Below, one piece after another: positions 35,077 to 44,063 of a stretch of 64,000 nt of DNA (position 1 is its first letter; the number at the start of each line of letters is the position of its first letter). This stretch comes from Scatosoma sp045645245 (lineage in GTDB: Bacteria > Bacillota > Clostridia > Christensenellales > Borkfalkiaceae), in contig JAZRIK010000104.1 of assembly GCA_045645245.1 (NCBI GenBank), forward strand, positions 9,590 through 73,589, in the 5' to 3' direction. The notes under the pieces are model-generated. The model was not told the DNA's origin. It searched no databases and saw only the letters and a program-made list of their open reading frames with translations. Position numbers and translations under genes: made by a program.

Positions 35077-35170
35077 AATATTCTCCTTATTCCGTTTAAT
35101 AGTATTGTGACGAATTTTCATAAAAACATACTTAAAAAACAAGAAAAAGTGAAAAATACGATAAAAATGC

Positions 35171-35200
35171 TTGACGAATATAGGTCGATTATGGTATATT
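35171..35200 (+). promoter_or_regulatory. promoter for rplU-rpmA
   Basis: TTGACG (35171-35176), 18 bp, TATATT (35195-35200). Confidence 0.7.
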
Positions 35201-35206
35201 GATAGA

Positions 35207-35312
35207 CGAGCCGATAGAAACGGGCTGATTTTAAGTTGCGAAAAATTAGAGAAAACGCTCTAAAAATCGCACGCCTTGGGTATTCTTCGAGACTGGAAAG
35301 AGGAGGTAAAAA
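35207..35312 (+). promoter_or_regulatory. structured leader of rplU (L21-leader-like)
   Basis: About 110 nt of leader. It can form AGCC/GGGCT near 35208-35227, and a longer two-part stem TGCGA/TCGCA enclosing TTAGAG/CTCTAA (about 35237-35272), before AGAGGAGG. Firmicute rplU leaders carry a conserved L21-leader RNA. Whether this is the same motif needs a covariance search. Confidence 0.45.
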
Positions 35313-35316
35313 TTGT

Positions 35317-35622
35317 ATGTACGCTATCATCGATAACGGAAACAAGCAATACAAAGTAGCGGAAGGCGACGTTGTACGCGTAGAAAAACTCGCGGCGAAC
35401 GAAGGCGACACCGTGACGTTTAAGGTGCTTATGGTTTCCGACGATAACGGTATCAAAACGGGTGCGGAAGTTGAAAACGCAAAAGTGACTGCTACGGTCG
35501 TTAAGCAAGACAAGGCGAAGAAAATTATCGTCTTTAAGTATAAAGCAAAGAAAAACGAACGTAAAAAACAAGGCCACAGACAACCCTTCACCGCAGTTAA
35601 AGTGGAAAAAATCGAGCTTTAA
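35317..35622 (+). CDS. rplU: 50S ribosomal protein L21
   Basis: 101 residues, [20 protein letters not shown] onward, with the typical ending [20 protein letters not shown] longer frame upstream is open, but AGAGGAGG fits the ATG at 35317. In most Firmicutes a gene for the cysteine protease Prp sits between rplU and rpmA. Here the 54-bp gap has no gene. Confidence 0.97.
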   Translation: MYAIIDNGNKQYKVAEGDVVRVEKLAANEGDTVTFKVLMVSDDNGIKTGAEVENAKVTATVVKQDKAKKIIVFKYKAKKNERKKQGHRQPFTAVKVEKIEL

Positions 35623-35676
35623 TTGCAACTTCGGCATTCAAGCCGACCACAAAAAAGACTTTAAGGAGAAATAAAA

Positions 35677-35961
35677 ATGATTTTCATCAGTTTATTCGCT
35701 CATAAAAAAGGTACGGGTTCCTCCCACAACGGTAGAGATAGCGAAGCGAAACGTCTTGGCACGAAGCGCAGCGACGGTCAAGCAGTTCTTGCAGGCAACA
35801 TTCTCGTTCGTCAAAGAGGTACGAAAATCCACCCCGGCGCGAACGTTGGTATCGGTAAAGACGACACCCTTTTCGCTCTCGTTGACGGCGTGGTTCGCTA
35901 CGAAAGAATGGGCAAAGACAAAAAGAAAGCGAGCGTTTATCCTGTAGCTGACGCTCAATAA
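35677..35961 (+). CDS. rpmA: 50S ribosomal protein L27
   Basis: 94 residues with the core [19 protein letters not shown]. The N-terminus, [20 protein letters not shown], has extra residues before AHKKG, like the Firmicute extension (consensus LQFFAHKKG) removed by Prp. Here it reads ISLF before AHKKG rather than LQFF. AAGGAG precedes the ATG. It follows rplU and ends at a terminator before a large DnaA-box cluster. Confidence 0.96.
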   Translation: MIFISLFAHKKGTGSSHNGRDSEAKRLGTKRSDGQAVLAGNILVRQRGTKIHPGANVGIGKDDTLFALVDGVVRYERMGKDKKKASVYPVADAQ

Positions 35962-35978
35962 TCAAAACAAGCTAAAAC

Positions 35979-36012
35979 AAAACTCCCACTCATTGCGAGC
36001 GGGAGTTTTTTC
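35979..36012 (+). terminator. terminator after rpmA
   Basis: AAACTCCCACTC...GAGCGGGAGTTT imperfect stem with six T residues. Confidence 0.8.
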
Positions 36013-36026
36013 ACGCCCAAAAACAC

Positions 36027-36442
36027 TGTGGATAAACTAAAAACCACGGCAAAGTGAATAATTATCGAGAAATAAACATTTTTGTCGAAAAAGCGCGAGC
36101 CATACAATTATAAAAATATACATTTCCGCACAAACGCCCCATTTTTAGAAGAATGTGGATAAAAATAGGGTTGTCCACGAAAAAGAACAAAACGATGTGG
36201 ATAAAAAATTAAGAAAAAAGCAAAAAACCGTCTAAAAACGCAAAAAACAAGACAAAAAGACAAAAAATGTGGATAACTTAAACAAAAACACCCAAAAAGA
36301 TATATAAAAACAAACCCCAAAATATGTGGATAAGGCATAAAAAATAGAGAAAACTTGGCGTAATAGAGCAAGAAAGAGTAAAAAACACGCTACTTTTCCA
36401 CAAACGAACGTTCTTTTTGGAAAACGGGCAAAGTTATCCACA
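36027..36442. other. cluster of six perfect DnaA boxes
   Basis: TGTGGATAA occurs at 36027-36035, 36154-36162, 36196-36204, 36268-36276 and 36325-36333. The inverse TTATCCACA is at 36434-36442. Near matches are at 36171-36179 and 36394-36402 (TTTTCCACA). The stretch is gene-free (35962-36542) and very A-rich on the plus strand, between convergent rpmA and gerAC. It could be a second half of a bipartite origin or a DnaA-titration/reactivation locus. Confidence 0.8.
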
Positions 36443-36542
36443 TTTGCTTGGGCTTATACAGTCGCGAATATTTGTATAAAGCCAAATTTTCGGCGGCAAA
36501 AAGCTGTATTCAGCGGACAAAAAATTCGCTTAAAAACAAAAG

Positions 36543-37850
36543 CTAACGCACCGATTGAAAACGGACGGAAATATCCAAAAGCGCATTTTCCAGCACCGTG
36601 TCTTTGAGCTCTTCGTATCGATTAAAAGCGTATTTTTGTAAGCTGTCGCGCAGCTCGAACAAATCGCACCCGCAGGCACGGCATTTTTCAAACACCGACG
36701 TAATTTGCGCAGATAAAAGCTTTTCCGCAGCGGCGAAAGCACCGCTTGGCACGTCGCCGACGTCGCGCGTTTGGTCAAGCGGCAACGCTTTCGAATAGTC
36801 TAAAAACCCCGACGTAAGCTTTACTTGCACTTTCAGCACTGCGCGGCCGTCTTTTCCCACCTTAAATTGATTCTTTTTATCGTTGCGCTTAATGGTAAGG
36901 GTGCAGGTTTGGTTGTTTTCCATCGGTACGGAATAACTTGCAAGCCGCAAATCGCTCTTCACCGCGCCAAGCGCAAAGGTTTGCGCTTCCGTGAGTGTAT
37001 CCACCCGTTTGCCGTTGACAAAGAGTGCGGTTTCGCTGGCGTTAAACACGGGTTTTTCCGACGGTTGTCCGTCTTGTCCGCCGCTACTATCCGATTTTCC
37101 ACCCGAACCGCTTGACCCGCTTTGACCGCCTGAACCGCCGCTTGAATTACCGCTCGATCCGCTTGAGCCATTCGACCCGCCTTGATTTTGCCCGCTTGAA
37201 CCGCCTTGGTTGGAAGATTCTTCTTTTCCGATTTTTTCTTGCTGTTGCTGCGTTTTCAAGACGGGTAAAAATCCGTATTTAGAGGAGCCGTAGTAGCCGA
37301 TGGAAAACTCGCGCAAGGTAGAAGGCATCACCGTACCCACCCGCTCGGCGTGGGAAGAAAGAACCTTTTGCATCGCCACACTGCCCGATGAATCGACGAG
37401 CGCAGTCACGTTGAGCAAATCTTTGGCGGTGCCGTCGCAGGTGGCGAGTAGGCAGTTATCCGTTAAATATTCGTCCAAAAGGAAGAAATCGAGTGCGTCA
37501 AACACGTTTTGCTGGGCGGTTTTTTCGCCTAAAATAATCAATTTACAAAAGACGAGCTTGGGATACCAGCCCGTTTTTTCGTTGATTTCTTCAAACGCGT
37601 CGGCAACCGTTTTACCGCGGCTGACGATTTGCACCGTTTCCGTCGAGCTGCCTTGTTTGGACGATTGCGGCACAGCGATTTGTGAAGTGATGATAAAAGC
37701 ATCGTCTTCTCTATCCACGCCCACCGCCATTACGATAGCGGTTTTTTGCACGTCAATCAGTCCAAAATCGCTGGAAAAGAACAAAAACGAAAGAAAGGCA
37801 ATGATAATCAAGTAAAAACGAACGGTATTTTTTTGGTGCGCACTACGCAT
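36543..37850 (-). CDS. gerAC: GerAC-type germination receptor subunit, atypical
   Basis: C subunit of a nutrient germinant receptor on the spore inner membrane. 435 residues with the GerAC N-domain pattern (DVQKTAIVMAVGVDREDD, KTVADAFEEINEKTGWYPKLVFCKLIILGE) and the C-terminal domain (FEKCRACGCDLFELRDSL). Two oddities: no cysteine in a lipobox after the N-terminal hydrophobic helix, where most GerAC proteins are lipoproteins, and a Gly/Ser/Gln-rich insertion at about 205-270. It overlaps gerAB by 8 bp and is the last gene of the operon. Confidence 0.88.
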   Translation of the reverse strand: MRSAHQKNTVRFYLIIIAFLSFLFFSSDFGLIDVQKTAIVMAVGVDREDDAFIITSQIAVPQSSKQGSSTETVQIVSRGKTVADAFEEINEKTGWYPKLVFCKLIILGEKTAQQNVFDALDFFLLDEYLTDNCLLATCDGTAKDLLNVTALVDSSGSVAMQKVLSSHAERVGTVMPSTLREFSIGYYGSSKYGFLPVLKTQQQQEKIGKEESSNQGGSSGQNQGGSNGSSGSSGNSSGGSGGQSGSSGSGGKSDSSGGQDGQPSEKPVFNASETALFVNGKRVDTLTEAQTFALGAVKSDLRLASYSVPMENNQTCTLTIKRNDKKNQFKVGKDGRAVLKVQVKLTSGFLDYSKALPLDQTRDVGDVPSGAFAAAEKLLSAQITSVFEKCRACGCDLFELRDSLQKYAFNRYEELKDTVLENALLDISVRFQSVR

Positions 37851-38973
37851 AAGTCGTCTCCTTTTTTGGTTGTTTTTGCGTTTTGGGTTTAATGAGTAAA
37901 AATAGCGCGCAAAGCGGAATTACGATGGAAAAAGCCCAAAAAACAGGGAATAATCCTCTGCCAAACAGCGCGTAAAGAAAATCGTAATGCCTGTTTCCAA
38001 AAAGCACGAAAACAAACGCCGAAATATTCAAAATCGCTGAAAAAAGCGTACGGCGGCGCGTACCTGCTACTTTGCAAACGCAGTCCACCGAGCAAAAGAG
38101 CGGTGTGGAAGCAAACACAAACAGTACGATTGTTAAGGCGTAAACAAACAGCAAATCCACCCTGCCGATGACGGTGAGTGCGGGGAAATACTGCGCGATT
38201 TTCGCAAACGCATAATGCTCTCTTGCGGCAATAGACGAATACAGCCCGTAAAACACGCTAAGGAACAAAAGCGTGAACGCTGCGCCTGCGCCATAACCGA
38301 TTAAGATTTTTTTATCATCATTCTTTTTATAACGCAAATTCCCGATGAACGGTAGCAACAAAGCGACGTCGGAAAAATGGGGTGAAGTATAACTCATCGC
38401 ATACATGGTATCCCCAAATTTGCGTTCGAAGAAGGGTAAAAGGTTGGTTGCGTCCGCTTCGGCGATAGACATAAGCAGCAGCGCGAAAAAGGGAAGTAAA
38501 AATAAAAACAGCGACAAATCGGCAAACCGACCGAGCGATTTTATCCCTTTCGTGCATACGAACGCGGAAAACAAAAAGAAGAATGCAAACGCAAAAAAGG
38601 TGGGCGAAGTGTCGTAGAAAATCGCGTAAATAAATTTTTCCAAATCCAAGAGCGGTAAAACGGCGGCAAACAAAAAGTAGATAGCATAGGCAATATAAAA
38701 GACAAACGCCCACTTTCCGATGCGCTCTTCCAGCACTTGAAAAAGCGGTTTATCAAGGCGCGACGCAACAAATATGAGCGCAAACAGCACACCCGTTTGC
38801 AATAAATATTGTAAAAATGCAGGCAACAACAAATCGCCGCCTGTAAACCGCGCGAGAATAGACGGAAGCTCTAAAAGCTTATAAACGGGCAACACGAACG
38901 CCGCAAAAAACGCTATTTGTCGCGCATTAACTTCATCGTTTTTAGGCGTGGATAACATAGGGGCAGGGTGCAT
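37843..38973 (-). CDS. gerAB: GerAB-type germination receptor subunit (spore permease family)
   Basis: Integral membrane B subunit that binds germinant. 376 residues with about ten helices in the amino-acid-permease-like spore permease family (ARQIAFFAAFVLPVYKLLELPSILAR at the start). AAGGAG precedes ATG 38973, which lies 2 bp after the gerAA stop. Weak dispersed-repeat similarity around 38393-38416 falls in a loop (FGDTMYAMSYTS). Confidence 0.9.
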   Translation of the reverse strand: MHPAPMLSTPKNDEVNARQIAFFAAFVLPVYKLLELPSILARFTGGDLLLPAFLQYLLQTGVLFALIFVASRLDKPLFQVLEERIGKWAFVFYIAYAIYFLFAAVLPLLDLEKFIYAIFYDTSPTFFAFAFFFLFSAFVCTKGIKSLGRFADLSLFLFLLPFFALLLMSIAEADATNLLPFFERKFGDTMYAMSYTSPHFSDVALLLPFIGNLRYKKNDDKKILIGYGAGAAFTLLFLSVFYGLYSSIAAREHYAFAKIAQYFPALTVIGRVDLLFVYALTIVLFVFASTPLFCSVDCVCKVAGTRRRTLFSAILNISAFVFVLFGNRHYDFLYALFGRGLFPVFWAFSIVIPLCALFLLIKPKTQKQPKKETTYA

Positions 38974-38975
38974 AC

Positions 38976-40520
38976 TTATTCTCCTTTTTGCTTGTTTTTC
39001 TTTTCATTCATACGCAAGCGCGTTTTATTTTTCGAGCGGAAAAGCTTGGGCCGCTCCGTTAATTTTCCAAACGAATATTTAACGATTGTATCGCGCAAAT
39101 CGTGCGTGACGAGTGGAGAAAAGGGCGCTAACAGCGGTGTTCCGAACGAGTCGGCGGAAATGAGATAGAACAGCAAGAATGCGGCAAGCAGTACGATACC
39201 AAGCGGGCCGATTCCGCCTGCGATGATTAAAAACACCCAGCGCAAAACCGAACCCGTTTCCACAAAGTTGGGGACGGTGTACATACAAATTCCGCTCAAA
39301 GCAACGATGATGATTGCGGGTGTGGATAAAAACCCTGCGCTCACCGCCGTTTCCCCTAAAACGAGCGCGCCCACGACCGAGAGCGACATTCCCACGTATT
39401 TTGGCATACGGATACTCGCTTCTTTCAAAATTTCCAAAAGGAGTAGGACGACGAACATTTCCAGCGACGGCGACAAGGGAAGTTCGCGCACGGACGACGC
39501 GATGGTGAGCATTAAGCCAAGCGGCAAAAGCTGCATCTTAAAAAGCTGTGCGGAAACGTAAAACGCAGGGAGCAGTATCGCGACGAATAGTGCAAAAAAG
39601 CGTAAAAAGCGTACGATGTTCGCCATAAACGGCGATACGAAATAATCTTCGCTGCTTTGGAAATCTTCGGATAAAATAAACGGCGCGGTGAGTGCGATCG
39701 GCGACCCGTCCACCAAAATTCCCACCCTGCCTTCGGCGATTTTTGCCGTGAATACGTCGGGTTTTTCCGTCGTGCCGATACAGCGGAAAACCGAGTGCTT
39801 TCTCGGCGCAATCAACGCGGCGATATACGACGAATCGGGCACGTTATCGACGTCGATATTTTTAATTTTTGCGACGAGCTCTTTTTTTAGCGACGCGTCG
39901 GAAATACCGTCTAACCAACAAATAGACACCGCCGTTTGCGATTGCTTGCCTACGCGGAGCGTTTCAAAGCGCAAGGACGGCGTTTTTAACCGTTTGCGAA
40001 CGAGCGCCATATTTGTTTTGATATCTTCGATAAACCCTTCTCGCGGGCCCTTTACCGCAATATCGGTGGGCGGTTCCATTACCGCGCGCACAGGCAAAAG
40101 CTTTGCGCCTACGATAAAGCCGTTTTCCATTCCGTCCACAAGCAAAAGCACGTTTCCGTCCAACACTTCGTTGATAATATCCTGCACCTTGTTTTGCGTT
40201 TTCAGTTCGGGAAACAGCACGGTTTTTTGTAAAGAATTTTCTTGCCTTTTGGGCGTTGAATTTTCATTCGTTTCGGACATGGGTGCGCCGTTTTTACTTT
40301 TTTGTTCGTTAGAAGCACAGGCCTTTTGCAAATCGAGCTTGGAAAGCGGGCGGGAAACCAAATCGCCTAAAACTTCCTTATTCACCATTCCGTCGGCGTA
40401 TAAAAGCGCGGCGTTTGTATTATCCGCAAGCGAAAAAGCGTACGATAAAATATCTTCCGATTGTAAAATCGATTGTAAAAAGGTTATATTTTTTTGTAAA
40501 GATTGAGATAAAGTAGTCAC
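38976..40520 (-). CDS. gerAA: GerAA-type germination receptor subunit
   Basis: A subunit of the germinant receptor. 514 residues. The soluble N-terminal domain contains the strong family signature PPTDIAVKGPREGFIEDIKT, and four to five membrane helices follow from about 300. A low-complexity linker at about 67-95 (NEQKSKNGAPMSETNENSTP) splits the N-domain. The likely start is GTG 40520. No ribosome site was obvious, and a sporulation promoter could not be assigned. It is the first gene of gerAA-gerAB-gerAC. Confidence 0.92.
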   Translation of the reverse strand: MTTLSQSLQKNITFLQSILQSEDILSYAFSLADNTNAALLYADGMVNKEVLGDLVSRPLSKLDLQKACASNEQKSKNGAPMSETNENSTPKRQENSLQKTVLFPELKTQNKVQDIINEVLDGNVLLLVDGMENGFIVGAKLLPVRAVMEPPTDIAVKGPREGFIEDIKTNMALVRKRLKTPSLRFETLRVGKQSQTAVSICWLDGISDASLKKELVAKIKNIDVDNVPDSSYIAALIAPRKHSVFRCIGTTEKPDVFTAKIAEGRVGILVDGSPIALTAPFILSEDFQSSEDYFVSPFMANIVRFLRFFALFVAILLPAFYVSAQLFKMQLLPLGLMLTIASSVRELPLSPSLEMFVVLLLLEILKEASIRMPKYVGMSLSVVGALVLGETAVSAGFLSTPAIIIVALSGICMYTVPNFVETGSVLRWVFLIIAGGIGPLGIVLLAAFLLFYLISADSFGTPLLAPFSPLVTHDLRDTIVKYSFGKLTERPKLFRSKNKTRLRMNEKKNKQKGE

Positions 40521-40562
40521 GACAAAAGTATGTAAAGAAAGCGAAAAAATATCCGCATTCTA

Positions 40563-40591
40563 TTGACTTTTTATCCCCTTTAAGTTATACT
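40563..40591 (+). promoter_or_regulatory. promoter for the trmN6-like gene
   Basis: TTGACT (40563-40568), 17 bp, TATACT (40586-40591), divergent from gerAA. Confidence 0.7.
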
Positions 40592-40621
40592 TAAAGAAAG
40601 AGAATGAAAGGAGCGACGATC

Positions 40622-41320
40622 GTGGAAAATCCCGTTGTTTTAGGCGACTTCGAAGTGCTGGACGATATGAAAATAGATGGCTTAAAAATCGTGCAGGATA
40701 CGCGGCTGTATCGTTTTACGTCCGATTCGGTTTTGCTTTCCAAGTTTGCCAAAGCGAAAAATAACGACGTAATCGCCGATTTTTGCGCGGGGAGCGGCAT
40801 TGTCGCATTCCATTTCCACGCGCTGAACCGTCACGAGAAAAAGAATTTACGCTATACCTTGTTCGAGCTGCAAAAAGAGCTTTCCGATTTATCTAAAAAA
40901 ACAGCGGCGTACAACGGCTTTGACGAGTTTTCGTTTTATCAAGGACGGTTGCAGGATTTGCCAAAGGAATATTTTGAAAAGTTCTCGCTCGTGCTTTGCA
41001 ACCCGCCCTATGAAACAGGGGGAATGGAAAACGACGAGTATCATAAAGCGATATGTCGAAAGGAAATTACCATCACGTTGGAAGAGATTGTGCAAGCGGT
41101 TGCCAAGGCGCTGAAATTTGGCGGCAGGGTGTGTATGCTGCATAGAGCGGATCGGATCGCGGAAGTTTGCTATACTTTTAAGCAAAGCAATATCGAAATA
41201 AAGAAAATGCAATTTGTGGGGGGCAGGTATGGCGCGAAACCGTATTTGGTGATGGTGGAAGGCGTAAAAGGCGGTAAGCCAAGCTGTGAAATTTTACCCA
41301 CGATATACAATGAAAAGTAA
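40622..41320 (+). CDS. TrmN6-like tRNA (adenine-N6) methyltransferase
   Basis: SAM-dependent N6-adenine methyltransferase related to TrmN6/YfiC, which modifies A37 of tRNA-Val. 232 residues. The SAM site is IADFCAGSGIVAF and the N6 catalytic motif NPPYE is in LVLCNPPYETGG. An ATG lies 18 bases upstream, but AAAGGAG lies inside that extension and fits GTG 40622. The context (rsmI next) is typical, since yabB and rsmI are neighbours in Firmicutes. Confidence 0.85.
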   Translation: MENPVVLGDFEVLDDMKIDGLKIVQDTRLYRFTSDSVLLSKFAKAKNNDVIADFCAGSGIVAFHFHALNRHEKKNLRYTLFELQKELSDLSKKTAAYNGFDEFSFYQGRLQDLPKEYFEKFSLVLCNPPYETGGMENDEYHKAICRKEITITLEEIVQAVAKALKFGGRVCMLHRADRIAEVCYTFKQSNIEIKKMQFVGGRYGAKPYLVMVEGVKGGKPSCEILPTIYNEK

Positions 41321-41331
41321 GTTGATAGAAG

Positions 41332-41422
41332 AGATTCTTCGCCTGCGGCTCAGAATGACAAAAACGGTTTACAACAAACCATACCTGTCATTCTGAGTGG
41401 AATGAAATGAAGCGAAGAATCT
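41332..41422. repeat. long interspersed palindrome (TCAGAATGACA type)
   Basis: GATTCTTCGC...TCAGAATGACA is followed by a 25-base loop and TGTCATTCTGA...GCGAAGAATC. A REP-like palindrome of a kind common in many genomes, lying between trmN6 and rsmI. Confidence 0.75.
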
Positions 41423-41454
41423 AAAAGAAAGAAACGAGAAAAAGGAAAAAAGAT

Positions 41455-42258
41455 ATGATTAGTTTTGTAGCGACGCCGATAGGAAACTTAAAAGACATCA
41501 CTTTGCGTGCGTTGGAAACGCTGAAAGAAGCGGACGTTATTTTTTGCGAAGATACCCGTCACACGGTTAAACTGCTCAACGCATACGAGATAAAAAAGCC
41601 GCTTTACGCCTGTCATAAATTTAACGAAACGGAAGCGGCGCAAAAAATACTTGAACACGCAAGAAAGGGGGAAAATATCGCAATCGTATCCGACGCAGGC
41701 ACGCCCGTCGTGTCCGACCCCGGCAATATTGTTTGTAAAATTTTGCGCGAAGCAAATCAGCCGTACACCGTTATTCCCGGTGCGTGCGCATTCGTGTCCG
41801 CGTTGGTATTGTCCGCGCTTCCTGCCGACAAATTTGCATTCATCGGGTTTTTACCCGACAAGCAAAGCGAAAAGCGCGCGATTTTGGAAAAGTATAAGGA
41901 TTTAGACATAACGCTTGCCTTCCATTCCGCGCCCCAAGACGTGGATAAGGACGTGAAAGCGATGGCGGAAGTGTTTGGGAATAGAAAGGCGGCGGCGGTG
42001 CGTGAAATTACGAAAATGCACGAAGAAACGGTGCTTTTCAACCTTTTAGACGGCCTGCAAGGGGAAAAGCGGGGCGAATACGTACTCCTTGTCGAAGGCG
42101 CGGGCGAAAGAATAAGTCCGCTCAACGCTTTGAGTGAAAAGGAACATATTCAACATTATATGGCGGCGGGCTTGGATAAAAAGGAAGCGCTCAAACGCGC
42201 GGCGAAGGATAGGGGCGTGTCCAAATCCGTTTTGTATCCGTTTGCAATAGATTTGTAA
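41455..42258 (+). CDS. rsmI: 16S rRNA 2'-O-methyltransferase RsmI
   Basis: Methylates the ribose of C1402 in 16S rRNA. 267 residues with the tetrapyrrole-methylase fold: MISFVATPIGNLKDIT, CEDTRHTVKLL, the SAM loop IVSDAGTPVVSDPG and AVREITKMHEE. The C-terminal helical part includes LDKKEALKRAAKDRGVSKS. AAAAGG lies upstream of the ATG. Neighbours support the call. Confidence 0.95.
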   Translation: MISFVATPIGNLKDITLRALETLKEADVIFCEDTRHTVKLLNAYEIKKPLYACHKFNETEAAQKILEHARKGENIAIVSDAGTPVVSDPGNIVCKILREANQPYTVIPGACAFVSALVLSALPADKFAFIGFLPDKQSEKRAILEKYKDLDITLAFHSAPQDVDKDVKAMAEVFGNRKAAAVREITKMHEETVLFNLLDGLQGEKRGEYVLLVEGAGERISPLNALSEKEHIQHYMAAGLDKKEALKRAAKDRGVSKSVLYPFAIDL

Positions 42259-42291
42259 AAGGCGCGCATACTCTATATCAGGGGAAAAATT

Positions 42292-43026
42292 ATGTACGAA
42301 TATTATTTTTTGTTTTTAGGTTTAATTTTACTTTGCTCTATTTTTGCAATGCGCGCAAGCTCGAAGGTGAATAAAACCTTTCAGGCGTTTTCGTCCGTGC
42401 CCACCCGTTCGCGAATGACCGGCTACGATACGGCAACGCGCCTGCTCCGCGCCAACGGCATTACGAGCGTGCGCGTGGAAAAGGTGAAAGGGAATTTGAC
42501 CGACCACTACCACCCGACCAAAAAGACGGTGAATTTATCGGGGTCCGTCTATGGGAACGACTCGGTGGCGGCGGTTGCCGTGGCGGCGCACGAAGTAGGA
42601 CACGTTGTACAACGCCAAAAAGGGTATTTGCCGTATAAACTGCGCGCCGTGCTTGTACCGATTACGAATATCGGCAGTCGGCTCGCTTTACCGCTCGTGC
42701 TCGTGGGGCTGCTACTCGATATTTCAGTCGGCTTCACGCAGGAATACACGCTTGGGTATATGCTGGCAATCGCCGGCGTGGCGCTGTACGGGCTTGCGAC
42801 CTTATTCGCGCTCGTCACCCTGCCTGTGGAATTCGACGCGAGTCGCCGAGCGAAGAGAATGCTGTTAGAGCAGGGAATTATGACGGAAGAAGAATTGCCG
42901 TACGCGGAGCAAATGCTGTCGGCGGCGGCGCAGACGTACGTTGCGTCGATGCTTTTATCGCTCGTGTATTTCCTGCGGTTTATGACTTGGGTTTTGGCAA
43001 TGTTTGGCAATCGCAGAAGAAGATAA
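42292..43026 (+). CDS. YugP-type membrane zinc metallopeptidase
   Basis: 244 residues, neutral zinc metallopeptidase family (YugP). An N-terminal helix (YYFLFLGLILLCSIFAM) is followed by VNLSGSVYGNDSVAAVAVAAHEVGHVVQ, in which HEVGH is the zinc motif. Three more helices follow. The physiological substrate is unknown. It ends 8 bp before the next gene. Confidence 0.9.
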   Translation: MYEYYFLFLGLILLCSIFAMRASSKVNKTFQAFSSVPTRSRMTGYDTATRLLRANGITSVRVEKVKGNLTDHYHPTKKTVNLSGSVYGNDSVAAVAVAAHEVGHVVQRQKGYLPYKLRAVLVPITNIGSRLALPLVLVGLLLDISVGFTQEYTLGYMLAIAGVALYGLATLFALVTLPVEFDASRRAKRMLLEQGIMTEEELPYAEQMLSAAAQTYVASMLLSLVYFLRFMTWVLAMFGNRRRR

Positions 43027-43034
43027 GGGCTTAT

Positions 43035-43757
43035 ATGGACACCGTTAAATTTTTAGAAAAAGGGAATATCAAAATGATCGCGCACCGCGGCGTGAGCGGT
43101 TTGGAGCGCGAAAATACCAACGCGGCGTTTGTGGCGGCGGGCGTGAAAAGCTATTACGGCATAGAAACGGACGTGCACGTGACGAAGGATAAAAAATTCA
43201 TCGTTGTCCACGACGACGATTTGCTGCGCGTGGCGGGCGTGAATATCCAAGTTGAAGAAACAAATTTTGATATTTTGCGAAAAATTCGCCTAAAAGACAT
43301 CGACGAAAAAACGGAAAGAGAAGATTTGTGTTTGCCGTCTTTACAAGAGTATTTTTCCATTTGTAAAAAGTATCAAAAGCAGGCGATTTTGGAGCTCAAA
43401 AACCCGATGGATAAGGACATGGTATGGGCGATTGCGGAAATTGCGATACAAATGGAGTATTTTGACAAAGTGACTTTTATCTCGTTTGCAGCGGAAAATT
43501 TACTCGCCTTACGGGAAAAATACCCTTTCGCAAGCGCGCAATTTTTAACGGAAACCTGCACGGACAACGAAATTGCGTTTATGATAGAAAACAACCTGGA
43601 CGCCGACCTTTTCGACGAATGCGTGACCAAAGAAAAGGTGGATAAATTGCACGCGGCAGGGCGAGTTGTCAACGTATGGACGACGGACAGTTTGGAAAAA
43701 GCGCACGCACTCAAAGCGATGGGCGTGGATTTTATCACGAGTAATATTTTAGAATAG
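43035..43757 (+). CDS. glycerophosphodiester phosphodiesterase family protein
   Basis: 240 residues with the GDPD TIM-barrel motifs: IAHRGVSGLERENT with the catalytic His, GIETDVHVTKDKKFIVVHDDDLLR with the metal ligands and second His, and LELKNP. The C-terminus reads VNVWTTDSLEKAHALKAMGVDFITSN. It hydrolyses glycerophosphodiesters to an alcohol and glycerol-3-phosphate. There is no signal peptide, so it is cytosolic. Start at ATG 43035 after AAGGG; an in-frame extension into yugP lacks support. Confidence 0.9.
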   Translation: MDTVKFLEKGNIKMIAHRGVSGLERENTNAAFVAAGVKSYYGIETDVHVTKDKKFIVVHDDDLLRVAGVNIQVEETNFDILRKIRLKDIDEKTEREDLCLPSLQEYFSICKKYQKQAILELKNPMDKDMVWAIAEIAIQMEYFDKVTFISFAAENLLALREKYPFASAQFLTETCTDNEIAFMIENNLDADLFDECVTKEKVDKLHAAGRVVNVWTTDSLEKAHALKAMGVDFITSNILE

Positions 43758-44063
43758 AGGGTTTATTTTTTTTGGGATTGCCGCATTCCGCTTACGCTGC
43801 ATTCGCAATGACAGGGGCTTAAAACGACAAAAAGAATGAAAAACAGCCAGTTCATTTGTGTTAAACAGATGAATTTTTTCTTTGTTTAAGGACAATCGAT
43901 AAAGAAATACTTGAAAAGATAGGAAAAATATGGTAAACTGAAAAGGAAAATTGCAAAAAATACGCGCGTGGGCGTTTATAAGGCGTGCGCGATGGGTATA
44001 AATAGGTATCTTACCAAATTTTGCATAGATTATTAAGCAATTAGGGCGAAAAGGAGAAATAAG
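43758..44063. other. intergenic region upstream of ftsH
   Basis: Holds a half-copy of the GCAATGACA-type palindrome (GATTGCCGCATTCCGC...TTCGCAATGACA, 43772-43816), the ftsH promoter, and about 120 bp of untranslated leader in which I see no strong hairpin. No open frame was judged real. Confidence 0.6.
43911..43939 (+). promoter_or_regulatory. promoter for ftsH
   Basis: TTGAAA (43911-43916), 17 bp, TAAACT (43934-43939). Confidence 0.7.

Noticed and set aside
36027..36442. CRISPR-like array suggested by regularly recurring TGTGGATAA
   Set aside because: The repeats are 9 bases, unevenly spaced (42 to 127 bp), and one is inverted. They match the DnaA box and no cas gene is present.
41218..41232. 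Dispersed-repeat copy in the trmN6-like gene (GGGGGGCAGGTATGGCGCG)
   Set aside because: The match breaks off after CAGGTATG, and the encoded GGRYG looks like ordinary conserved protein sequence.
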